IMG/VR virus record: IMGVR_UViG_3300042351_001534
Location: 1-41,809 of that record
From: a virus
Direction: 5' to 3' (one strand)
Length of the DNA stretch: 41,809 nucleotides
Shown: positions 13,024-20,940 of the stretch, piece by piece
How positions within the stretch are numbered: position 1 is the stretch's first letter
Layout of the letters: every line of letters starts with the position of its first letter
Notes under the pieces: generated by a model
What the model was told of the DNA's origin: nothing
The model's input: the letters and a program-made list of their open reading frames with translations, nothing else
The model's database searches: none
Translations under genes and position numbers: made by a program

Positions 13024-16000
13024 TGTCTTGAATAGTCAAATACACCGTTGTTTAATGTTAGTCTAATGATTTCTCGGCCGTTGGCCGCTTGCCCTTCCAC
13101 ATATCCTTTGGACGAATTGGCAAATGAAACCCAATCGCTGGCCGTGCCTGTGCGGCCGAATTTCTTGAGGAAGTTTTTTGTGAGATCAAGCGACGAGTGG
13201 CCGACGGCTTCGTTCTTGATTGCGTTCCATGTCACCCAATGCAGTCCGCCTGGATCGGCGTGGTTGCCAAGGTAGGCTTGTAGGTCTGGCGAGGCATTGA
13301 TTGCGGCTTGCGCAGCGCGGTCGATGCTGTTGTAAAGTGCCAGGCTAAAGGCAGGGTTTCCATTTTCAATTGTGCCGTAGTTGCCGTAAATTCCAATGGG
13401 GTCTTCGGGGATCCGCTTTGCATCGCCTGTGTATTGGAAATAGTGCTGGTGACTTGGTGCTCCGGTGGCCTGCATGACTGGGTCCATGTAGAGATCCACG
13501 AAACGCCAGCGGTCCAGCACCGTGCCTTTGATGCCAAATGTAAGGCCGATGAATCCTTGCACCTTGTTTTTGATGCCTGTGGCGCCATGGCCCAGGCCGT
13601 TGAAACGAGACCGCATTTCGATAGCGTTTTTTGAGGAGTATAGGTCTGCTACTTGGCCCCATTTACCGTTGTGGTTTTCAAGCATCAAATGGAATGAGTT
13701 TGCATTCGATGTGGCGTTGTTGCCGAGCTTCTCGTAGCGGCCTTGAGTGGACTCTCTGGCATTGTTTACGATTTCTGCCCATTGAGGTTGTTCAAGAGAG
13801 AATTTTCCGTCGATGGAGTTTTGGATTTGCTGGATGACCTCTGGGTTTATAACGAGGCGCATCCAGAGAGCCTCTTGATCCAACGGAGGAAGTTGTTTGG
13901 AAAGCGTGCCCCAGAGGTGGTGCAGTGCCGTGACAAACTCGGTGGGCTTTTCTCCGATGACCTGCCGCATTTCGACAACGCTATCCAGCCCAGCCATGGC
14001 GGCTTCTCGCGTTCCTGAGACGGTGCGAGGCCCGTGGAATCCTCCATTTAAAAGGCCGATGAAATCCTTTGGACGATTCAGCATCATTGCGATGCCGCTC
14101 GGAGGGACAAGGATGTCTCCCGTGACGCCGGCGTCTCGCATGATTTCGGTGTATCCTTTGGGGTCGATAAATTTGATCGGATCGCTTTCAATGATAGATG
14201 TTGCCTGATCGATTTGAGAAATTGATGCCAGCGCCTGCTTTCTGTTGTCCAATGCGGTTCCGTAAAGGTCTTTGTTCCCCAATGAGAATTTTGATTTGGA
14301 AATCTGGAAATTCGGGAGCGGCAATTCAAAGTCCCCCGGCTTAAATTTTACTTCCGTATTGTCCCGCAGTTTAGGCTTCACCTTTACTTTCTGATTTCCC
14401 TTCTTGTCCAAGACAGGTTGGCCTTTTTTATCAAATACTTTTTCTCGAATCATCACGCGGACGATAGGCACCGACTTCGCTTGAGGGATTGTCTTGGGCA
14501 GGGATTTTGCTGCCGTGTTGAAGAGCTGCGTCATCGAACCCGCCGGCATGTCGATGCCTTTGTCAGGCACCGCATTCGGCACCGCATCCGGCATGGCTTG
14601 GCCTTGTTGGCTGTATAAGGCGTTTTCTGTAGCTCTGGGCAATGAAATGAGCCTGTCGCGGGAGTAGCCAGTGAGGTCATTCATTTCAGTGATTGGAGAT
14701 AATGACAGCTCGTCACCCATTTCATGTGCTCCCCACATGCGATCTCCGTCGGACCAACGGCGGGCCACATCGATTGCGCTGGATGGTTGCTCGCCGTATT
14801 TTTTCAAAAACGAGGCCAACTGCCGATCTGTCATTTTTTCGATTGGCTTTAGAGGTTTTGGTGCGCTCGGCATGGCCTGCCCTGGCAGGTCTTTCGACAA
14901 GTCCGGCATGGGGGCTGGATTGTCGGGCATGAAGTTGCGGTTGGCGCGGTCGTAGTCGAAGTGGAATCCGGTGCGGCCGGTGCCTACGGCGGCGTCTACG
15001 CGGTCGAGGCGGAATTGTTTGATGGCGCTGCCGGGGCCGAAGCTGCCGGAGAGGGCGTTGCGCTCGCGGTTTTTGGTGGTGGCGATGCCGAGGATGGCGT
15101 TGATGGCGTCGCGCTTCTCGTCGCCGATCTTGGTGTTGCCGGGGAGTTCTTGCCGGTGGTTCTCCATGTAGGTCTTGAGGTCGGCTTCGATCTTGCCCAT
15201 GTCGTAGTCGAAGGGGGCGAGGGCGGGGTTGCGCTCGGCGATGCCTCGCATGGCGCGGTTGCGGAATTGCGAGAGGTCGAGCACGGTGGCGTTGAGGTTG
15301 CCTGCTTTGGTGAGTTCCCATCCCCAGGGAATGACTTCGCGGGTGATGGCTTCGAGGTTGCCGAGGCGGTTGACTCGGAAGGCGCCGGTGTCTCCGCTGC
15401 CGATGGCGTGGTAGCGGACCTGCATGCTCTCGCCAGCGGCTCCGAGGGCCTCAAACTGGCGTGCGAAGGCTCGGATGTGCGGCATGAAGCCGTTGAGGAA
15501 ATCGAAGCTGGGCGGGAGGACTCGGCCTCGCACGGTGACGCGGCCATCTGCGGTCTTCTTGGGGCCGAGGACGGGGTTGGAGTCTGGAATGAGTTTAGAG
15601 CCGACGATGTTTCGGATCTGCTCTTTGACCTTGGCGTGTTCTTGGTTGAGGTCGCGCTGGTCGCGAAGGATGGCTTGGCCGGTGGCGGGGTCTTGCGTGG
15701 CGAAGGTGGTGGCTTTCACGCCGTCGCCTCGGTCGTAAAATGTGACCTGGGGGTTGTTGGCGAGGTCGCTGGCTCGGCCGCTGGGGGCGATGCGGTTTGG
15801 GCGGGGCTTTTCGTGGCTGGGGTCGTTGGCCCACTGGCGGTAGTTATTGATGTAGGTGCCGAGCTGGTTGAGAAGGGCCTTGTCGGTGGCGAGGATGGGG
15901 TTCTCTTTGAAGAGGCTGCCGGGGGTGTCGAGGGCTTCGCCGGTCTGCGGGTCGATGCGCACACCGCTGGCGCTGAGGGCGCGGGCTTGGGCACCGAGGA

Positions 16001-18449
16001 CGCTCTCGGCGAAGGTGAGCATGTTGCCTCCGGCGGGGGCTCCTCGGCGGATGGCGGCGAAATCCATGGTGTTGCTGGCCTTGGCGAAGGTCTCGGCGAA
16101 AATCTCGTCGCGGGCCCAATCAAGGCCATCCATGTCGCCTCGGGCGAGGCCGCCTTGGCTGAGGTTATCCATCTCGGCGGCGAGTGTGCCGGGGCTGATC
16201 TCGAAGTTGCCGTCGGGGAAGGCGCTGGCGTTTTTGCCTCGGATGATGTTGCTGGCGTATTCGGCGGCGCGGGCTTGGACGCCTTCGGGGCCGTAGGTTT
16301 TATCCACCCAGGCTCGGGCGGCGTATTTTTGCTGGCCGTCGAGGGCTCCGCTGGCGAGGAGGGCGTGGCCAAATTCGTGGGGCTCGACTCCTCCACGGCG
16401 GGCGTCGAGGTTGATGAAGACCTTGGCGCGTTCGCCGAGTGGGGCCTGCACAAACATGCCGGCGGTTCCGGCTCCGCCTTGGGCGTCTACATTTTTGGCG
16501 TATTCCTCGGCGCTGAGGGGGACGAAATCGAGGTTGTTGCGGAAGGTGCCCTGCATGGCGGCGAGCCTGACGAGGTTGTCGGGCGTCTGCGTGGCCATCA
16601 TTTTGCCGACATCTCCACCGTTGAGTTCGATATCGACGAGCATGCGGGACACATCGCTGAGGGCGGCTTGCTGGCGACGCTGGGCGAGGCCGGTGAAGCG
16701 GTCCACGCCCCCACCGAGGGCGCCAAAGGTGCCGCCCATGGCGAGCATGGCGGCGGCGTCTTCGTCCTGACCGGCATTGGCGGCGAGGAGGGCGAAGGGA
16801 ACATTGGCTGCGGCACCTTTCACGGCACCTGTAGCGAGGGCGCTGGATCCGCGGACGGCTTGGACGATGGCGGGATTTGAGAGCTTGCCCATGAAGGCAC
16901 GCATCTGCGGCGAGAGGGCTTGATTCGCGGCGAGTCGGGCGGGCGTGGACTCGATGCTCACGAACTGACTTGGGCGCTCGAGGACTTCTTTGAAAATGGA
17001 AGGCACGGCGGGATTGGCCAACACGGCGGCTCGGGCGGCTTGGTCGAGGCCATTGGTGGCGTCGGCGGATTCGCGGAGGATGATTTTAGCGGTGCCTGCT
17101 CCGGTCTCGATCTTGCGGAGCACGCCGAGCCCTGCTTTGTAGGCGGGGTAGAACCCGGCAATGGTGGCGCTGACTTCTGGCGGGGCTCCGAGGGCTGTGG
17201 CACCCATGGCGATACCGCCGCCGATGCCGACATTCCGGCCAAAGGTCATGGCGTTTGCCGCGGCAGAGATGTTTTGCGGGCTGACGCCGGTCTTTTCGGT
17301 GACGACTCTGGCGAAGCGTTCAGCGAGGGCGTCGTTGCCTTTGACGAGGCCGCCTGCGAGTTTTTCAATGCCGCTGGCGGTCTTGGAACTAACAATCTTC
17401 ATGCCTCGGGAGAGGCCGAGGGGTTTTGCACCGGCGCTGAAAGGGATGATGTTGGTCGGGTCGGTGGCGATCTCGAGCACCTGAGCCTGGGACTCGATGG
17501 GCGTCTCTTGCTGGTTGCGGCCGGTGAGCACGCGGGTGAGTAGCTCGGTGGGCGCGGTCTTTTGCCCGAGCTCTTGATATTGGGCGTCGATGCCTTTTTC
17601 CCAAAGATGGTTTTTGAATTCGTAGTCCTTCAGATCCTCCTCGTTGGTTGGGCGGATCGGTTGATTTGGATATCGCTCTTGGAACCCGGCGAGGATCATT
17701 GGGTTTTGCGCCTCGGCAAACAAAAACTCTCCCGTGGCCTCGTTGATATATTTAGGTTGGCCTTCCAGAGCCTGCTTGGCCCAGCCTCCGAGCTGCATGG
17801 CGCTCAAGGCAGCGCGGCCGATGCCGGTCTGGAGTGTGGCGGGGGCTTTGGCAAGAGCCTCTGATTTTGGCTCCTTGAGGGTGTCTGCTTTGATTCGGTC
17901 CCATGTCTCTGGGATGCGTGTCACGCTTCCCTCTGGGTCTACCGCCAGTGTGTAAAAAACATCCGCTGCGGTGACGAACAACCCGCCGACGGCCTTGGCT
18001 GCGAGTTCGCCATTGCCAGGGATTTTGCCTTGGGCCTTGAGGCGCTCCTTGGTGGCCTTTTGCTCGAAATACTCGTCGCGTGTCGGGATGTAGTTTGGAT
18101 CTTCGAGGGCTTCCATGACCATTTTGTCCACCTCGTCTTGAGTGTAACCTTTGGGTCGGTTGGCTCGCTCAAGTAGGTCGATTTCCTCGGTGGTGTATTC
18201 ACGGGCCTCAAGCTGGGCAACGGGGCCTATGGCGGGTCCGCGGGCAGGAAGTGCCCCCTCGCCGGTGATCAGCCCGGCAGATCCTGTCGGTTCAGGTGCT
18301 CCGCTTGCGGCGGCTGAGGCCGTAGAGGCGTTTGGGGGAATAGGGGCGTCCTGCACCGGCAGCTCGGCGGCTGCTAGAGCGTCAACTTCATCTTGGGAAT
18401 ATTCCCTGTCCTCAAGGGCGGTAGAATTGGGCGGGATAATATTTACCAT
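13020..18449 (-). CDS. Giant (1809-residue) putative ejection protein with zinc-protease motif
   Basis: Largest gene of the phage. Near the N-terminus EYSQDEVDAL, EYTTEEIDLL and GYTQDEVDKM form three imperfect repeats (about 17, 84 and 102). Small-residue hydrophobic stretches (about 407-438, 535-580) could enter a membrane. HEFGH at about 691-695 is a gluzincin-type HExxH, and DEIFAETFA about 85 residues later offers the third Glu ligand. The C-terminal half has no recognised enzyme motif but has a folded look. Size, late-gene position and neighbours match ejection proteins such as T7 gp16, or 'polyvalent proteins' injected with DNA. It overlaps the upstream gene by 38 bases. Confidence 0.8.
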   Translation of the reverse strand: MVNIIPPNSTALEDREYSQDEVDALAAAELPVQDAPIPPNASTASAAASGAPEPTGSAGLITGEGALPARGPAIGPVAQLEAREYTTEEIDLLERANRPKGYTQDEVDKMVMEALEDPNYIPTRDEYFEQKATKERLKAQGKIPGNGELAAKAVGGLFVTAADVFYTLAVDPEGSVTRIPETWDRIKADTLKEPKSEALAKAPATLQTGIGRAALSAMQLGGWAKQALEGQPKYINEATGEFLFAEAQNPMILAGFQERYPNQPIRPTNEEDLKDYEFKNHLWEKGIDAQYQELGQKTAPTELLTRVLTGRNQQETPIESQAQVLEIATDPTNIIPFSAGAKPLGLSRGMKIVSSKTASGIEKLAGGLVKGNDALAERFARVVTEKTGVSPQNISAAANAMTFGRNVGIGGGIAMGATALGAPPEVSATIAGFYPAYKAGLGVLRKIETGAGTAKIILRESADATNGLDQAARAAVLANPAVPSIFKEVLERPSQFVSIESTPARLAANQALSPQMRAFMGKLSNPAIVQAVRGSSALATGAVKGAAANVPFALLAANAGQDEDAAAMLAMGGTFGALGGGVDRFTGLAQRRQQAALSDVSRMLVDIELNGGDVGKMMATQTPDNLVRLAAMQGTFRNNLDFVPLSAEEYAKNVDAQGGAGTAGMFVQAPLGERAKVFINLDARRGGVEPHEFGHALLASGALDGQQKYAARAWVDKTYGPEGVQARAAEYASNIIRGKNASAFPDGNFEISPGTLAAEMDNLSQGGLARGDMDGLDWARDEIFAETFAKASNTMDFAAIRRGAPAGGNMLTFAESVLGAQARALSASGVRIDPQTGEALDTPGSLFKENPILATDKALLNQLGTYINNYRQWANDPSHEKPRPNRIAPSGRASDLANNPQVTFYDRGDGVKATTFATQDPATGQAILRDQRDLNQEHAKVKEQIRNIVGSKLIPDSNPVLGPKKTADGRVTVRGRVLPPSFDFLNGFMPHIRAFARQFEALGAAGESMQVRYHAIGSGDTGAFRVNRLGNLEAITREVIPWGWELTKAGNLNATVLDLSQFRNRAMRGIAERNPALAPFDYDMGKIEADLKTYMENHRQELPGNTKIGDEKRDAINAILGIATTKNRERNALSGSFGPGSAIKQFRLDRVDAAVGTGRTGFHFDYDRANRNFMPDNPAPMPDLSKDLPGQAMPSAPKPLKPIEKMTDRQLASFLKKYGEQPSSAIDVARRWSDGDRMWGAHEMGDELSLSPITEMNDLTGYSRDRLISLPRATENALYSQQGQAMPDAVPNAVPDKGIDMPAGSMTQLFNTAAKSLPKTIPQAKSVPIVRVMIREKVFDKKGQPVLDKKGNQKVKVKPKLRDNTEVKFKPGDFELPLPNFQISKSKFSLGNKDLYGTALDNRKQALASISQIDQATSIIESDPIKFIDPKGYTEIMRDAGVTGDILVPPSGIAMMLNRPKDFIGLLNGGFHGPRTVSGTREAAMAGLDSVVEMRQVIGEKPTEFVTALHHLWGTLSKQLPPLDQEALWMRLVINPEVIQQIQNSIDGKFSLEQPQWAEIVNNARESTQGRYEKLGNNATSNANSFHLMLENHNGKWGQVADLYSSKNAIEMRSRFNGLGHGATGIKNKVQGFIGLTFGIKGTVLDRWRFVDLYMDPVMQATGAPSHQHYFQYTGDAKRIPEDPIGIYGNYGTIENGNPAFSLALYNSIDRAAQAAINASPDLQAYLGNHADPGGLHWVTWNAIKNEAVGHSSLDLTKNFLKKFGRTGTASDWVSFANSSKGYVEGQAANGREIIRLTLNNGVFDYSRQ

Positions 18450-19275
18450 TGGGAAGTTGGATCAGGTCGCCTGCGGGAGTTTTGCGAATGTTTTGCGGGG
18501 CGGGTTGCTGGGGTTGTGCGGGGGCGGCTTGTGGAGCGGCTTGGGGAGCAGAAGCAGATCCGCCCATGCCTTCGATGCGGGACTTGGCGTCGAGGAGATA
18601 TTCCCTCCAGATGGTGTCGTTCTGGTGCAGGCGGGGGCTCATGCCTTTGAGGAATTTCAATTCGTCCTGCGAAACGGGCTTGAGGAATTTGGTGAGCTCC
18701 AGGACATCGTTGTTGACGAGGCGCTCAAGCTCGGCGCGTTGGGCGGCGCGTTGGTCATCCCAGCCAGCAGAATCTATCGCAGCGCCGGCCGTGCCGTCCC
18801 ACTTGCCCACAAGGTCTGTCAAAAGCGTTGAGTTTGGGCCTGTTGGGGTTGTGTATTTGTTGATCTTTTCAAGGACGAGCTGCTTGCGGGTCGCGATCTC
18901 GGCTTGCTCCTTGGCCTTGGCGATGGCCTCCTGCTCGAGCTTGGCTTTTTCTAGAGCGGATTTTTCTGCGGAGAGTTGGGCCGCTTTCATCTCCGCTTGG
19001 GCTTTTGGCGTGGACTGCTCCATGACGCGGGTGTTGAAGGTCTCGACGAATTCGGCTGCGGCTTGCGGGGTGTATTGGATGCCCTGCTTCATGTTCCGCA
19101 GGAGTTGCTTTTGGGACTCTGGCAACCGGGCGAAATCCTCGGCGGATTGCACGACGATGCTGCCAAAGTCAAAGCTGTTGCCTTTGGATGCCTTGGGCGG
19201 CGGTGGAGGCACGGCGCCGGGTATATTGTAACTCTGGGCGAAGGCGTCGAGGTCGGAGGGTTGTGGGTCGTCCAT
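18412..19275 (-). CDS. Putative internal virion protein, 287 residues
   Basis: Helical protein. About residues 95-180 form a charged coiled coil (MKAAQLSAEKSALEKAKLEQ, then IAKAKEQAEIATRKQ). The N-terminus has a PPPPPKASKG linker and the C-terminus a Q/A/P-rich stretch ending in LIQLPNGKYYPAQFYRP. It lies between the 177-residue protein and the giant protein, with its end overlapping the latter's start. Ejection machines of short-tailed phages usually comprise two or three such helical proteins plus one giant one, so a virion role is likely; no sequence family is recognised. Confidence 0.68.
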   Translation of the reverse strand: MDDPQPSDLDAFAQSYNIPGAVPPPPPKASKGNSFDFGSIVVQSAEDFARLPESQKQLLRNMKQGIQYTPQAAAEFVETFNTRVMEQSTPKAQAEMKAAQLSAEKSALEKAKLEQEAIAKAKEQAEIATRKQLVLEKINKYTTPTGPNSTLLTDLVGKWDGTAGAAIDSAGWDDQRAAQRAELERLVNNDVLELTKFLKPVSQDELKFLKGMSPRLHQNDTIWREYLLDAKSRIEGMGGSASAPQAAPQAAPAQPQQPAPQNIRKTPAGDLIQLPNGKYYPAQFYRP

Positions 19276-19279
19276 ATTA

Positions 19280-19813
19280 TTATTGCACGAAGTTCATGTT
19301 GATATTGCCGGCGGGGTTGGCCTGTGGCTGGGCTGTGGGGGCGGCTGTGGGGGCGGCTGCTGGCACTCCGGTGTAGGGCTGCTGATTCGGAGCCGGTTGC
19401 TGGGCGAGCATGTTGGCGTTCACGCGGTTGGCTTGGGCGTTGTATTGGGTCTGATACATCCAGCGCTTGAGGTCGTGATCCATGATGGATTCAGCCGTTG
19501 AGACCATGCCTTGCCGTTTGCCAAGCGGCATGGTGTCGAATTTATCGATGGTTTCTTTGGTAAATAAGGGTGAACCGTCGGTTTTTGTGTAGTCCTTCAG
19601 CATGTCGAACTTGGCGTTGACGCCGTCCGAGGCGATCCGGTTTTCGGCGGCTTTTTCCATGGCTCCGGTGATGCTGGACCCCATAGATTCTAGTCCTTCG
19701 CCGATGGATTTACCGAAAGATTGCATTCCTTGGGCTCGGATGTTGGCGGCGTTGGCGGTGTATTCTCCGAGGATTTCGCCGGAGCGGTCGTTGACGGTGG
19801 GGGCGTAGGGCAT
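19280..19813 (-). CDS. Putative internal virion protein, 177 residues
   Basis: ATG 19813, one base after the stop of the CxxCxxCC gene. The first 110 residues are helical and Gly/Ala/Met-containing (IRAQGMQSFGKSIGEGLESM), followed by a polar middle and a C-terminal A/P/Q-rich tail (APTAAPTAQPQANPAGN). Internal virion proteins of similar makeup (helical body, disordered tail) are common in podoviruses. It is followed four bases later by the 287-residue gene, suggesting a common complex. Assignment is from context and composition. Confidence 0.62.
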   Translation of the reverse strand: MPYAPTVNDRSGEILGEYTANAANIRAQGMQSFGKSIGEGLESMGSSITGAMEKAAENRIASDGVNAKFDMLKDYTKTDGSPLFTKETIDKFDTMPLGKRQGMVSTAESIMDHDLKRWMYQTQYNAQANRVNANMLAQQPAPNQQPYTGVPAAAPTAAPTAQPQANPAGNINMNFVQ

Positions 19814-19814
19814 A

Positions 19815-20105
19815 TTAGGTGGGGAGGTGTTGGGATTGTCGGGCTTCTAGGCAGAGAGGGCTGCCTGGTTGAAAGGATCGGCAGGCGTGCGGACGGTGTT
19901 GGTAAATTGCGCAGGCGACTCTTCGGCCCACCGCACCACGGAGGGCGATGCAGCGTCCGCAGGGGTCGGTCTTGAGCAGGGGGTAGTCGGTGCGGAGGTA
20001 TTCGGCAGGGATGCCGGTGGCGTCGGAGCGATCTCGGCGGAGCACGGGCCAGCTCCACTTGTGGCTGCAACATGCGCCACACCGTTGACAGTCGTATTGT
20101 TCCAT
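19815..20105 (-). CDS. YkgJ-like CxxCxxCC protein
   Basis: 96 residues from ATG 20105. CQRCGACCSHKW (Cys6, 9, 12, 13) is the defining CxxCxxCC motif of the YkgJ zinc/iron-chelating family, and later DPCGRC, CAIY and RPHACRSF with a final Cys in PLCLEARQ complete the pattern. It lies wholly or mostly within the C-terminal extension of the PAPS-reductase-like frame, and in this frame the protein has normal composition, so this is the functional reading. YkgJ proteins are thought to bind metal or Fe-S; the role in a phage late operon is unknown. It ends two bases before the next start. Confidence 0.82.
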   Translation of the reverse strand: MEQYDCQRCGACCSHKWSWPVLRRDRSDATGIPAEYLRTDYPLLKTDPCGRCIALRGAVGRRVACAIYQHRPHACRSFQPGSPLCLEARQSQHLPT

Positions 20106-20935
20106 GTGGGCTGAAATCCTTGGGTGGCGCTGGAGAAGTCGATGTAGGGGGCGAGGTGGGAGATGTTGTTGGTGGCGGCGCGGAGCTTGGGGCAGTGGAC
20201 GACGGGTCCGGCGTGGCGGTTCACGCAGTTGAAGCAGACGGGGTAGTAGTCGGCGTTGGAGGATTTGTCGGGATTGTGCTGCCAGGTGTTGTGGATTTTC
20301 TGGTAGCGGGTCGGGTCGTTGGGGACGCCTTCGGATTCGAGGTAGGACCAGACATCGGCATCGGTCCATTCGCGCATGGGGTAGAATTGCCAAGGGGCGT
20401 CGTCGGGGCGCACGACATCTTGCGCGAGGGGGACTTGGCCTTTGATGAGATCGACATCGGCGCTTTTCTGGCCATGAAAGACGGCATCCCACGGGAAGTT
20501 AAACCGACCGGTGGGGCGTTGCAGAGCATCGAGTCCGCAGAGGTAGCGGTTTGTTTCGATGTCAAAAGGTGTGGGGGGCTCGGTGCCTAAGAAGAGGAGC
20601 AGGACTTTGTGAGGAGCCATCTCGTAGGCTTTGACAAAATCGAATCGCGGGGCTCCGGTCTCGATGTCGTAGCCGTCTTGGATGCCGTAAGCGTAGGGGG
20701 TGTAGTCGTGCATCTCCAGGTCCCACTCGCGGGCGAGGAAGTCGCTGTGGGCGTAGCGGTGGCGGTGGCGGGGTTCGCGCCATTGGATGACGGGCAGCTT
20801 TGCCCCTACCTTGAAAAGAAGGAGGTGGAGCATGGCGGTGGAGTCCTTGCCTCCACTCCAGAGCACGGCGGGGTTGTTGACCTGAGAAAGCCAGGCTTCG
20901 ATTTTGGCCGTGGTTTGGCGAATGAGTTCGTGCAT
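19847..20935 (-). CDS. PAPS-reductase-like PP-loop protein with apparent read-through extension
   Basis: 362 codons as read. Residues 1-277 are a PP-loop ATP pyrophosphatase of the PAPS reductase/DndC-like group: LWSGGKDSTAML (S27-S32), DIETGAPRFDF, and YPMREWTDADVWSYLESEGV, with a Cys pair in VCFNCVNRHAG. Residues 278-362 are A/P/T/S-rich and exactly overlay the YkgJ-like gene in another frame. At 20102-20104 the codon is TGG where ATGA would make the usual stop/start overlap, so the extension probably results from a lost stop. No ECGLH motif, so sulfonucleotide reduction itself is doubtful; adenylation or thiolation chemistry is more likely. Confidence 0.8.
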   Translation of the reverse strand: MHELIRQTTAKIEAWLSQVNNPAVLWSGGKDSTAMLHLLLFKVGAKLPVIQWREPRHRHRYAHSDFLAREWDLEMHDYTPYAYGIQDGYDIETGAPRFDFVKAYEMAPHKVLLLFLGTEPPTPFDIETNRYLCGLDALQRPTGRFNFPWDAVFHGQKSADVDLIKGQVPLAQDVVRPDDAPWQFYPMREWTDADVWSYLESEGVPNDPTRYQKIHNTWQHNPDKSSNADYYPVCFNCVNRHAGPVVHCPKLRAATNNISHLAPYIDFSSATQGFQPTWNNTTVNGVAHVAATSGAGPCSAEIAPTPPASLPNTSAPTTPCSRPTPADAASPSVVRWAEESPAQFTNTVRTPADPFNQAALSA

Positions 20936-20940
20936 GGAGA

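Noticed and set aside
14961-16880. 639-codon open frame on the plus strand
   Set aside because: Opposite strand of the 1809-residue gene; its A/G/V/E-rich, Lys-poor translation is the mirror of a GC-biased coding frame and has no start context.
19847-20935. DNA phosphorothioation (DndC-type) system
   Set aside because: No DndB, DndD or DndE homologue in the complete genome, and the gene is in the virion block.
19815-20935. Programmed -1 frameshift fusing the PP-loop and CxxCxxCC proteins
   Set aside because: The frames are in the right relation, but no slippery heptamer or clear downstream structure was seen near 20105, and the second gene has its own ATG.
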